Source of the DNA: an alpha proteobacterium AAP38
GTDB lineage: Bacteria; Pseudomonadota; Alphaproteobacteria; Azospirillales; Azospirillaceae
Direction: 5' to 3'
Assembly: GCA_001296005.1 (NCBI GenBank)
Contig: LJHR01000027.1
Span: 62,001 to 126,000, forward strand
Length of the DNA stretch: 64,000 bases
Every line of letters begins with the position of its first letter. Position 1 is the stretch's first letter. Shown piece after piece: positions 26,221-33,675 of the stretch. Under the pieces are notes generated by a model. It saw only the letters and a list, made by a program, of their open reading frames with translations. It searched no databases and was not told the DNA's origin. The position numbers were made by a program, and so were the translations under genes.

Positions 26221-27342
26221 ATGATGACACTGGAACTGGTGGTGATCGATGTGCGGCCCGGTGCGGCGATGGAAAGCCAGTCGGGGTTGCAGATGCTGCG
26301 CCCCCGTATCTACGGCGCCTTCGCCCGGCCACCGGGTGCGCGCACCGCCGCCCTGATCATGCATCCGACCAGCAATTTCATGGGCCATTACCTGTTGGCC
26401 CCGCTTGCGGCGCGCGGCATCGCCACCCTGGCGCTGAACTCCCGCTATATGGGCAATGATGCGGTACTGCTGCTGGAACGGGTGATCCAGGATATGGGGG
26501 CGGGCGTCGCCTGGCTGCGCCGGCAGGGGTTCGACCGCGTGGTCCTGATCGGCAATTCCGGCGGTGCGGCCCTGTCGGCCTTTTATCAGGCACAGGCGGA
26601 GAAGCTCACCATCACCGATACGCCGGCTGGCGACCCGGTCGATTTGCGGCCAGATGACCTGCCGCCGGCCAACGGCATCGTGCTGGCCGCCGCCCATCTG
26701 GGCCGGTCGCGCCTGATGGATACATGGATCGATCCTGCCGTGGTTGACGAGCATGATCCGATGCCGTCCTGTGCGCAGCTGGACATGTTCAACCCGGATA
26801 ATGGCCCGCCTTACAGCGCCGCCTTTCTGGAGCGCTACCGCACCGCGCAGCGCGCCCGCAATGCCGGGATCGAGGCCTGGGCGCGTGACCGGTTGAGCCA
26901 GTTGCGCGCACGGCCCGATGGCATGCGTGACGAAGCCTTCGTCATCCACCGCACCCTGGCCGATCCGCGCTGCCTGGACCCGTCCATCGACCCTAATGAC
27001 CGCATTCCCGGCACCACCGTCTGGGGGCCGCCGCATGCGCAGAACTACGCCGCCAACAGCATGGGGCGCTACAGCTCGTTGACGGGATATCTCAGCCAAT
27101 GGTCGCCCAGCAGCCGGGGCGACGGCCCCGCCAATCTGGCGCGCACCCGCGTGCCGGTGCTGCTGCTGGAATATACCGCCGATCCGTCGGTCTTCCCGTC
27201 TGACAATGCCATTTGGGCGGAGGCCGCGAAGGGCAGGGTGCAGCGCCATGCCATCAAGGGCGGCAACCATTATCTCAGCGGCCAGCCGCATCTGGTGGAT
27301 GAGGTGGCCGACCATATCGCCGGCTGGTGCAACCGGCTTTGA
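26221..27342 (+). CDS. Alpha/beta-hydrolase family protein
   Basis: About 373 residues from the first ATG of an ATGATG pair, with GAGGGGGAG directly before. The fold markers are LIMHPTSNFMGHYLLAPLAARG (strand plus oxyanion region), the nucleophile elbow LIGNSGGAAL (Ser in GNSGG) and a C-terminal GGNHYL with the catalytic His. A PVLLLEYTADPSVFPSDN string carries the acid residue. The family hydrolyses esters, lactones or C-C bonds; the substrate is unknown. It is followed at 15 nt by a VOC protein, so the two form one short operon divergent from a LuxR gene. Confidence 0.8.
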   Translation: MMTLELVVIDVRPGAAMESQSGLQMLRPRIYGAFARPPGARTAALIMHPTSNFMGHYLLAPLAARGIATLALNSRYMGNDAVLLLERVIQDMGAGVAWLRRQGFDRVVLIGNSGGAALSAFYQAQAEKLTITDTPAGDPVDLRPDDLPPANGIVLAAAHLGRSRLMDTWIDPAVVDEHDPMPSCAQLDMFNPDNGPPYSAAFLERYRTAQRARNAGIEAWARDRLSQLRARPDGMRDEAFVIHRTLADPRCLDPSIDPNDRIPGTTVWGPPHAQNYAANSMGRYSSLTGYLSQWSPSSRGDGPANLARTRVPVLLLEYTADPSVFPSDNAIWAEAAKGRVQRHAIKGGNHYLSGQPHLVDEVADHIAGWCNRL

Positions 27343-27357
27343 CACAGGAGACAGCGC

Positions 27358-27906
27358 ATGCAGCCCCCCGTTCCCATCCAAGGCCTTCACCATTTCGCCT
27401 GGCGTTGCCGCGATGCGGAGGAGACGCGGCATTTCTATGAGGATTTGCTGGGCCTGCCGCTGGTGCATATCGTGCGCAGCGACCATGTGCCCAGCACGGG
27501 CGAATATTGCCCCTATGTTCATATCTTCTTTCAGATGCGCGACGGCTCCTACATCGCCTTTTTTGATCTGGGGGACGATGTGGCGGCGGCGCCGTCGCCC
27601 AACACGCCGGCCTGGGTCAACCATATCGCCCTGCGTGTCGGCACGGTGGCGGAAGTGGAACAGGCCATGGCCCGCCTGAAGGCGGCGGGGGTGGAGGTTG
27701 TCGGCATCACCGATCATCACATCATCCAGTCCCTCTATTTCTTCGATCCCAACGGCCTGCGTGTCGAACTGACGGCACAGAGCGTGTCGGACGAATACAT
27801 GCAGGCGGCGGTCAAGACCGCCCATGGCGAACTGGCCCGCTGGGTCATCGAAAAGGCAACCCTATCCCACTACCCGCGCAACGAAGCGGGCCAGGACGGG
27901 ACCTAG
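27358..27906 (+). CDS. VOC (glyoxalase/extradiol dioxygenase fold) protein
   Basis: 182 residues with the paired beta-alpha-beta-beta-beta modules of the vicinal oxygen chelate fold. Likely metal ligands are His in GLHHFAWR near residue 12, His in VNHIALRV near residue 88 and Glu in GLRVELTA near residue 138, the usual 2-His-1-Glu arrangement. FFDPNGLRVEL is a strong VOC signature. CAGGAGA precedes the ATG at 6-7 nt. A dioxygenase or glyoxalase/lyase role fits. The last 45 nt overlap the 3' end of the convergent hydrolase gene at 27862. Confidence 0.8.
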   Translation: MQPPVPIQGLHHFAWRCRDAEETRHFYEDLLGLPLVHIVRSDHVPSTGEYCPYVHIFFQMRDGSYIAFFDLGDDVAAAPSPNTPAWVNHIALRVGTVAEVEQAMARLKAAGVEVVGITDHHIIQSLYFFDPNGLRVELTAQSVSDEYMQAAVKTAHGELARWVIEKATLSHYPRNEAGQDGT

Positions 27907-28731
27907 CGCATCGACGGGTGAATGGATCTGGTGGACGGGGCTGATATGGTTATGCCCCTCCAGCCAATGGAAATCCGGCCACTTGCCCGTGGCAGCCACC
28001 CGGCGGGAGACCAGCAGGGCCGCCTGACGCTGGAAATCCGCCGGGTCATTCTCCGATACGGTGAACAGGCAGGGCACGCTGGTCTCCACCAGACCGTCGA
28101 TGCTGGATTGGGCAGCGAACCGGGTCGGGTCCGTCCCGAAATAGGCGTCCTGATAGGGATTGCGGGCCGCACTGGGCACATCATAGAGGCCCGACAGCAT
28201 GATGGCCCCCGCGATGGATGTGGCCGCCATTTCCGCAAAGCCCTGCCCACCGACATAGGAGGCGACATGTGCCGCGCCTGCCGATTGCCCCATCAGGATG
28301 ATGCGGTCCGGATCGCCGCCATGGTTTGCGGCCTCCGCCTTCAGCCAGTCCACCAGCCGCGCCACATCCTGCGCGCCCGCCGGCCAGGGATGGGCAGGGG
28401 CAAGCCGGTAGGTGGCGGTGACGCCCAGCCAGCCCTGCGCCGCCGCCCAGGCGCCGACATTGTTGTAGAAAGGCGCACCGGGCGCCCCCTTGTCACCGCC
28501 GATAAAACCACCGCCATGCAGGAAGACCAGCACCGGGCGCCTTGCGTCACCACCGCCGCCGAACAGGTCCAGCCGGTGACGCGCGTCCGGGCCATAGGAC
28601 AGGTCGCGTTGAACCAGGGCTTCATCGACAGGGGGCTGTAAGGGGGCGAACAGCGCCATGGAACCCTGGATTTGTGCCACCGAGAACGCTGTGCCCAGGG
28701 CGCGGATACGGTCATGGAAGGAGGTTTGCAT
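27862..28731 (-). CDS. Alpha/beta-hydrolase (HSL/carboxylesterase-like)
   Basis: 289 residues from the ATG at 28731, which shares one base with the TGA of the preceding SnoaL-like gene (TGATG coupling). It has the hormone-sensitive-lipase-type HGGGFIGG oxyanion motif in LVFLHGGGFIGGD, the nucleophile GQSAGAAHV, an acid in SENDPADF and His in EGHNHISPVH. These enzymes cleave short-chain or aromatic esters. It is the second gene of a minus-strand pair preceded by two palindromic operators. The 3' end overlaps the VOC gene by 45 nt on the other strand. Confidence 0.87.
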   Translation of the reverse strand: MQTSFHDRIRALGTAFSVAQIQGSMALFAPLQPPVDEALVQRDLSYGPDARHRLDLFGGGGDARRPVLVFLHGGGFIGGDKGAPGAPFYNNVGAWAAAQGWLGVTATYRLAPAHPWPAGAQDVARLVDWLKAEAANHGGDPDRIILMGQSAGAAHVASYVGGQGFAEMAATSIAGAIMLSGLYDVPSAARNPYQDAYFGTDPTRFAAQSSIDGLVETSVPCLFTVSENDPADFQRQAALLVSRRVAATGKWPDFHWLEGHNHISPVHQIHSPVDALGPVLARFVARVVG

Positions 28732-29285
28732 CACCAGGGGTCCTGCGACTGCACGCTGAAAGGCCGGCAATCGACGGGGGCCGGGGCATTGAAAGGGCGC
28801 GGGACCATCGTCCGTTCGCCCTTCCAGGGCACCTGATCCGCTTTTGTCCAGGCATTGACGTGCAGGCGATGGAATTTCCAGCGGCCATCGCGTTTCACCA
28901 GCCGGTCATCGCGCGTGCCGATGCCGAAGATGAAATTGGTGCCGTAATCGGCATTGAACTGGATGATCTGGAAGAAGCAGCGTACGCGCGCCCCTTCCGG
29001 ACGCGGGTCCATGATGAAATGGTTGAACAGATGCTGCCGCCCGAACCACCAATGCTGCCGGTCGTACCACAGGCCGCGCAGATGGGCGCGGATGGCGTCG
29101 CGGCCCTGGGCCTTGCCCTGCCAGAGGTGATCGAACTCCCCATCCTCGGCGAAAGTGTCCAGCACCTGCTCCTCGTCGGCCAGATCCAGGCCCCAGGCAT
29201 AGCGTGCGAAAAGCTCGGTGATTTCGGCGCGATCCTCAGCAGGCATCAAAGCCGGGACACCGCCCGGCCAGCAGACCTCGACCAT
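28731..29285 (-). CDS. SnoaL/NTF2-like protein C
   Basis: 184 residues with AEDRAEITELFARYAWGLDLADEEQVLDTFAEDGEFDH at the N-terminus, the classical SnoaL-like bile-acid-7-alpha-dehydratase/ring-hydroxylating-subunit pattern, and an RDDRLVKRDGRWKFHRLHVN strand. Asp and His residues in these segments could be catalytic, as in scytalone-dehydratase-like members. AGGAGAG stands 7 nt before the ATG. Two perfect TTGA-N4-TCAA sites lie 79-114 nt upstream. It is coupled to the downstream esterase-like hydrolase. Confidence 0.82.
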   Translation of the reverse strand: MVEVCWPGGVPALMPAEDRAEITELFARYAWGLDLADEEQVLDTFAEDGEFDHLWQGKAQGRDAIRAHLRGLWYDRQHWWFGRQHLFNHFIMDPRPEGARVRCFFQIIQFNADYGTNFIFGIGTRDDRLVKRDGRWKFHRLHVNAWTKADQVPWKGERTMVPRPFNAPAPVDCRPFSVQSQDPW

Positions 29286-29363
29286 CGATATCTCTCCTGG
29301 AAACGGCCCGCGCGCGCATCCAAGGCGCCGGGCGGAACAGAAGCCAGGGGTATCATCGATTTA

Positions 29364-29375
29364 TTGATAGTTCAA
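29364..29375. promoter_or_regulatory. MarR-type operator candidate, SnoaL operon, proximal
   Basis: TTGATAGTTCAA within the perfect 14-bp palindrome arms ATTGA/TCAAT (29363-29376), 79 nt upstream of the SnoaL-like gene ATG. Confidence 0.7.
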
Positions 29376-29387
29376 TGAACTTTTATA

Positions 29388-29399
29388 TTGAGGGATCAA
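29388..29399. promoter_or_regulatory. MarR-type operator candidate, SnoaL operon, distal
   Basis: TTGAGGGATCAA with outer A and T (29387-29400). Its centre is 24 bp from the proximal site, close to two helical turns, which would favour side-by-side dimers. Confidence 0.7.
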
Positions 29400-29429
29400 T
29401 GATGTTTGAAATTCCCACTTCGATCCATC

Positions 29430-29987
29430 TCACGTCTTGACCAGATGAGCCAGCCGTTCGCCGATGCGGGACAGAAGCTCATCCAGCACTACGCGTTCCT
29501 CCGGCGATAGATCGACCAGCAGCGATTCATGGAAGGCAACACGTTCCTTCAGCGTCGCCTTGTACAGCTTCTGTCCGGTCTTGGTCAGATAGAGGATGGG
29601 CGTGCGCAGGTCGTTGGGATTCTCCCGCCGCCGCGTATATCCCCGTTCCTCCAGCGAGCGGGCGGCCCGGCTGACCTCTGCGCGGTCAACCCAGGCAAGA
29701 TCGGCAACCTGTCCCACGGTGCCACCGTCGGGCATGGTACCCAGCCGCGCCAGGACACGCCATTCCGCGTATGTCAGTTCCCCCCGCTCCGCCAACCGCC
29801 TGATCGTCAGACGGTCGATCACCTTGGCGATCAAGGTCACCCGGAAGGTGGAGAACTGAAGATTGGAGACATTCCATCCCGGCAGCTCAAGCTTGGCGCG
29901 GGCCGGCACTGCGTTTTCCGCGCCGGGCACCTCGCCCTCCACTTCGCCGCTGGCCGGGCTCGCGTCCGATCTGGCCTGCCGTTTCAT
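29430..29987 (-). CDS. MarR family transcriptional regulator
   Basis: 185 residues. After a variable, acidic N-terminal extension of about 40 residues comes a winged helix-turn-helix: ELTYAEWRVLARLGTMPDGGTVGQVADLAWVDRAEVSRAARSLEERGYTRRREN, then a wing and LTKTGQKLY. MarR proteins bind short palindromes as dimers and release them on binding an aromatic acid or acyl-CoA. Eight perfect TTGA-N4-TCAA palindromes lie in control regions from 19 to 34 kb, one of them 57 nt before this gene's own ATG. It is therefore the best candidate for the shared repressor and for autoregulation. The ligand is unknown. Confidence 0.9.
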   Translation of the reverse strand: MKRQARSDASPASGEVEGEVPGAENAVPARAKLELPGWNVSNLQFSTFRVTLIAKVIDRLTIRRLAERGELTYAEWRVLARLGTMPDGGTVGQVADLAWVDRAEVSRAARSLEERGYTRRRENPNDLRTPILYLTKTGQKLYKATLKERVAFHESLLVDLSPEERVVLDELLSRIGERLAHLVKT

Positions 29988-30043
29988 ATGTCTTCTTTCA
30001 TCCCGATCAAGTGTCAGCGATAGCTGATCTGATCCATTGTTAG

Positions 30044-30055
30044 TTGATCATTCAA
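30044..30055. promoter_or_regulatory. MarR-type operator candidate before the MarR gene
   Basis: TTGATCATTCAA, 57 nt upstream of the MarR ATG. The position suggests autoregulation of the regulator gene. Confidence 0.7.
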
Positions 30056-30163
30056 TGTTATTCCAGCGTTCTGGCAGCGCGCCAGCGCCATTGGACTGCA
30101 ACGCCGACATTTTGATGCTACATGCTCAAGAGGGCTGGCGCGAAACCGGGACAGGCGATATTA

Positions 30164-30175
30164 TTGATTCCTCAA
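30164..30175. promoter_or_regulatory. MarR-type operator candidate before the AAHS transporter gene
   Basis: TTGATTCCTCAA, 111 nt upstream of the transporter ATG at 30287. It may govern transporter transcription from the divergent MarR/transporter region. The rest of this 299-nt region shows no other feature I recognise. Confidence 0.65.
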
Positions 30176-30286
30176 AGACTGGTCGGAGCGGGCGGTCCCT
30201 GGACCGCGCGTATACAGGCCGGCATCCCCATCATAAAACCTTGCCGGATCAAGGTCCGGCGCCCTTGAGGGAGGGAGCGCAGCTTC

Positions 30287-31633
30287 ATGTCGGCGTTCGA
30301 CGTCCAAAACTTCATCGACCAGCGCAAGATCGGGTTTCCGCAATGCCTTGTGCTGGCGCTGACCACGCTGGCCATGTTCATCGACGGGTTCGACATCTTC
30401 ATGGTGGGCAAGATCGCCCCCGCCATCGCCGGAAATTTCGGTGTCACGCCTGCCAGCATGACCATCGTTTTCGTCCTGCAACAGACCGGGCTGGCCATCG
30501 GCGCCTTCGTCATCAGTCCGTTGTCGGACTATTACGGGCGCAAGCGGATGCTGATCATCGCCTTCATCATTTTCGGCGTGCTGACGACGATCACCGTCTT
30601 CTCCACGTCGCTGATGATGGTGGCCATCCTGCGCGGCCTGTCGGGCCTGTTCCTGGCCAGCGTCGTGCCCACCACCATGGCGCTGCTGGCGGAATTCACG
30701 CCCAAGCGCTGGCGCTCGCTGTTCATCGCCATCGGTATCGCGGGCTACAGCGCCGGCAGTGCGGCCGGTGCCGCCATTGCTCTGCTGGTCCCGCATTATG
30801 GCTGGGAAAGCGGCTTCTGGGTGGGCGGGCTGATGCCGCTGGTCATGGTGCCGGTTCTGTTGCTGTTCCTGCCGGAATCGCTGACCTACCGCGTGGGCCG
30901 TGACCCCAGCCATCCCGCCATCGCCCGCACCATCCGCTGGATGGACCGCAGCCTCGTCCTGACAGGGGAGGAGCGGTTCGTGACGGCGGAAACCGGCGGC
31001 AAGAAGGTGAAGGCCCATGTCATCGACGTGTTCCGCGATGGGCGTGCGCGCACCAGCGCCATCCTGTTTGCGGCCTGTGTCCTGTCCATGGGCAATATCG
31101 CGCTGCTGGCCGCGTGGCTGCCCACCTTCTTCCAGGAAATGGGCGGCATCACGATCCAGCGCTTTGCCATCGTTTCCATGACGGGCTTCATCGGCGGCAT
31201 GATCGGTACCGTCACCATCGGTTTCCTGATGGACCGGATCGGGGCCACGCGTCTGATCCCGCTCTATTATATCGGGATTGCGGCGACGCTGATCCTGATG
31301 GGCCATGTGCCATTTGGCACCGTGGGCTTCGTGCTGCTGCTGGTCTGCTGGAGCTTCTGTCAGTCGGGCGGACAGGCGGGGCTGAACATGCTGATGACCC
31401 AGATCTATCCGACGGCCCTGCGCAGCACGGGCGTGGGCTGGGCCGGTGGTGCGGGCCGTATCGGCGGGATCATCGCCCCGCTGTTCGGCGGCATGGCGCT
31501 GGCATCCTCCTTCACGCTGGAGGTGACGCTGGCCATGATCGCCATCCCGCCGGTTGCGGTCGCCCTGCTGGTATTACTGCTGAAGCCGATCCGCCGCGAC
31601 GGCGCGCCGGCCGCAAAGCCCGCCGTGGCGTGA
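30287..31633 (+). CDS. MFS aromatic acid:H+ symporter (AAHS family)
   Basis: 448 residues, about twelve transmembrane helices. The first helix carries FIDGFDIFMVGKIAPAIA, the AAHS hallmark (D-G-F/Y-D) shared with PcaK, BenK, VanK-type carriers. A SPLSDYYGRKRMLI motif follows helix 2, and the usual long central cytoplasmic loop lies near residues 190-240. It would import a lignin-derived aromatic acid. GGGAGGGAG stands upstream of the ATG. A perfect TTGA-N4-TCAA site lies 111 nt before the start. It is convergent with the LSD-like gene across a strong two-way terminator. Confidence 0.9.
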   Translation: MSAFDVQNFIDQRKIGFPQCLVLALTTLAMFIDGFDIFMVGKIAPAIAGNFGVTPASMTIVFVLQQTGLAIGAFVISPLSDYYGRKRMLIIAFIIFGVLTTITVFSTSLMMVAILRGLSGLFLASVVPTTMALLAEFTPKRWRSLFIAIGIAGYSAGSAAGAAIALLVPHYGWESGFWVGGLMPLVMVPVLLLFLPESLTYRVGRDPSHPAIARTIRWMDRSLVLTGEERFVTAETGGKKVKAHVIDVFRDGRARTSAILFAACVLSMGNIALLAAWLPTFFQEMGGITIQRFAIVSMTGFIGGMIGTVTIGFLMDRIGATRLIPLYYIGIAATLILMGHVPFGTVGFVLLLVCWSFCQSGGQAGLNMLMTQIYPTALRSTGVGWAGGAGRIGGIIAPLFGGMALASSFTLEVTLAMIAIPPVAVALLVLLLKPIRRDGAPAAKPAVA

Positions 31634-31637
31634 CATT

Positions 31638-31671
31638 CCCCGGTCTGGCGGTATCCGCCGCCAGACCGGGG
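31638..31671. terminator. Bidirectional terminator
   Basis: CCCCGGTCTGGCGG (31638-31651) and CCGCCAGACCGGGG (31658-31671) make a perfect 14-bp stem with a 6-nt loop. It separates the convergent AAHS transporter and LSD-like genes. Confidence 0.85.
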
Positions 31672-31678
31672 TAAACCT

Positions 31679-33100
31679 TCAACGGCTGCGCAACCGTTCC
31701 CCCGGCACCCAGGTGCCATGGAAGGTGGTCCGTACCCGCATCGGCATGTACAGCCGGGCCACCGGCCCCGCCGCCACATCCTGTGCATCCAGGATCGCCA
31801 GTTCGCTGAGGTTGGTTTCCAGCCGGTTGACGATGACCAGCAGCCAGCCATCCCCCTCCGGTGCGCCTGGATAACGGGCCACGAACTGTGGTTCATGGAC
31901 GGAGGCACCGGGACCGGGATGCCAGCGCGTGACCTCCCCGCTGCGCAGGTCGATGCGGCCGATGGCCGATGACCCGTCCGGGCCACGCCCCACGATCAGG
32001 AAGCCGTGGCGGCATTCATGTCCCTGGTAGCGGTCATCGGTGCGCGGCATCTCACCCGGTGTGTTGATGATGCGCCGCCGCGCGAACCCGTCCCCGTTGC
32101 TGGTCAGATCGAAGCTGAGGCGCGACAGGAAGGGTGGGCAGCCTTCGACATGCTGTCCATCAGGCGTGGGGAAAAACGGGAAACAGTTGCCATCATAGTA
32201 GCAGGTATCCAGATGGACTGTGCTGCCGTCTTCCCAGGCGTTCATCATGTGGCTGAGGCAGCCGGCGGGGCCCCGGAACCAGCGTATATCCTCCTTCGTG
32301 CCGCCCCGCTTCACTAGGGCCACCACGACCTGTTCATCGGGATGCCATTCATAGAAGGTGCCGCCGCGTTTCAGGTTTTCCACATCCGTGATCAGCGGCA
32401 TGAAGGGGAAGATGGCCCAATTTGGCGTCACTGCGAAATCATGGACCAGGGAGGCATAGGGCATCTCAAACCAGATTTCGTCCAGGATACGGCCCTGGTC
32501 ATCGATATCGTAGAAGACGATATCCCGCGTGCCGTCGCCGCGCGCCTGATAGGAATAAGTTAGCAGGCGGCCATCGTCGGGATACCATTTCGGATGCGCC
32601 GTCAGGGATGTGGCCCGAACCTTGCCGCCGAAATCATAGCGTCCGATAGGGTCCAGCGTGTCGCGGTCCACCTCGAACGGCAGGTCATCCTCCTTCAGCA
32701 CCAGAAGGCGTCCATCATGGAAGATCATATTCGTGTTGGCCGTGCCGCCGCTGACATCCTTGACCGACGGGTCATCGGTGAAGCGGTTGCGATAGAGGCC
32801 GAACAGCGATCGTCCAGCCTTGGCCTGCGCCATGTAACGTTCATTGCGGACCCAGCGGCTGCGGTAGGAAACAACGCCGTCCTTGATGCGGAACATGTGC
32901 GCCATGCCCTCGCCATCGATGAAGATGTCGGTGCCCAGCATGGGGGGATATTGCCGGTCGGGCCCGGCGCGGTACCAGGTGCCGTCCAGGCCGGCGGGTA
33001 CCGCGCCTTCGATCAGTTCCAGCCCCTCGACGGTTGATTCAAGGCGCAGCGGCTTTGCCCAGCCGTGATAGGCCGGGATATCGGGAAAACGGACTTCCAT
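31679..33100 (-). CDS. Carotenoid-oxygenase family, lignostilbene-dioxygenase-like paralog
   Basis: 473 residues from the ATG at 33100 (GGGGAG at a 6-nt gap); the upstream in-frame extension is unlikely. A seven-bladed propeller non-heme iron dioxygenase. All four iron-ligand His are present: His169 (TAHP), His220 (LVHDF), His284 (LSHMMNAW) and His461 (FHGTWVP). Tyr103 (GLYRN) and Lys136 (VLKED) match the LSD residues Tyr101 and Lys134 that hold the 4-hydroxyl of lignostilbene. The LSD Phe59 position is Ile61 here, so substrate preference may differ. The expected reaction is O2-dependent cleavage of a stilbene-type double bond to two aldehydes. A palindromic operator lies 126 nt upstream. Confidence 0.85.
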   Translation of the reverse strand: MEVRFPDIPAYHGWAKPLRLESTVEGLELIEGAVPAGLDGTWYRAGPDRQYPPMLGTDIFIDGEGMAHMFRIKDGVVSYRSRWVRNERYMAQAKAGRSLFGLYRNRFTDDPSVKDVSGGTANTNMIFHDGRLLVLKEDDLPFEVDRDTLDPIGRYDFGGKVRATSLTAHPKWYPDDGRLLTYSYQARGDGTRDIVFYDIDDQGRILDEIWFEMPYASLVHDFAVTPNWAIFPFMPLITDVENLKRGGTFYEWHPDEQVVVALVKRGGTKEDIRWFRGPAGCLSHMMNAWEDGSTVHLDTCYYDGNCFPFFPTPDGQHVEGCPPFLSRLSFDLTSNGDGFARRRIINTPGEMPRTDDRYQGHECRHGFLIVGRGPDGSSAIGRIDLRSGEVTRWHPGPGASVHEPQFVARYPGAPEGDGWLLVIVNRLETNLSELAILDAQDVAAGPVARLYMPMRVRTTFHGTWVPGERLRSR

Positions 33101-33225
33101 TGTTTTCTCCCCTGGGGGCAACCGCGGGTTCACGAGTGACCGTGATTGGTACGGGATTGCGACCAGCAGTAGCCCAGGGATATCCCCGGACACAACGCGA
33201 CTCGCGGCCCCAATGTGATTGGTCA

Positions 33226-33237
33226 TTGAATGATCAA
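33226..33237. promoter_or_regulatory. MarR-type operator candidate, LSD-like paralog
   Basis: TTGAATGATCAA, with flanking A and T (33225-33238), 126 nt upstream of the LSD-like gene ATG at 33100. Confidence 0.7.
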
Positions 33238-33582
33238 TATTATTGTCCCGCTGTCAATGCGCAAAGCGCGGAATTTAAGACCATCGGTGGCAAAGCCGGA
33301 AAGGCCGGACATAACTGGCAGCGTTTCTAAGCTGGAAGCCGAACTTCCACGGTCCCAATGTCCGGAGAGCCTTTAATTTAGTGGCAGGCAAAGGCGGGAT
33401 CGCATACCATTGGATGTGATGACGCGATGGGGAATTCGATAAAATATCAAGTTAATACAATGTGTTGATTGCGGCGGTTCAATCCACCTGTACCCGCAGC
33501 CCATCCTGAAAAGCCAGCCCCACACAGAACCATGCAGGTGTGAGCAATTTACCCGATCAACCACTTGCCAAGGCCTACATCA

Positions 33583-33594
33583 TTGAGCTATCAA
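33583..33594. promoter_or_regulatory. MarR-type operator candidate, TonB operon, distal
   Basis: TTGAGCTATCAA with flanking A and T (33582-33595), 82 nt before the TonB receptor ATG. Confidence 0.7.
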
Positions 33595-33602
33595 TAATCT
33601 CA

Positions 33603-33614
33603 TTGATAAATCAA
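33603..33614. promoter_or_regulatory. MarR-type operator candidate, TonB operon, proximal
   Basis: TTGATAAATCAA, 62 nt before the TonB receptor ATG. Its centre is 20 bp from the distal site, close to two helical turns. Confidence 0.7.
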
Positions 33615-33675
33615 CAAGCGCTCGCGCCGCCGTGTCCCGTGTCTATCCGGCGCAGCGCAGGGGGAGGAAATCCAC

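Larger units (their letters stand above)
33101..33675. other. Divergent control region between LSD-like and TonB receptor genes
   Basis: A 575-nt non-coding stretch. It holds three perfect TTGA-N4-TCAA palindromes, one near the LSD-like gene (33226) and two near the TonB gene (33583, 33603). The middle, about 33241-33540, shows no gene, hairpin or repeat that I can name. Confidence 0.6.

Noticed and set aside
33241-33540. Insertion-sequence fragment between the LSD-like and TonB genes
   Set aside because: No terminal repeats, transposase frame or target duplication could be found.
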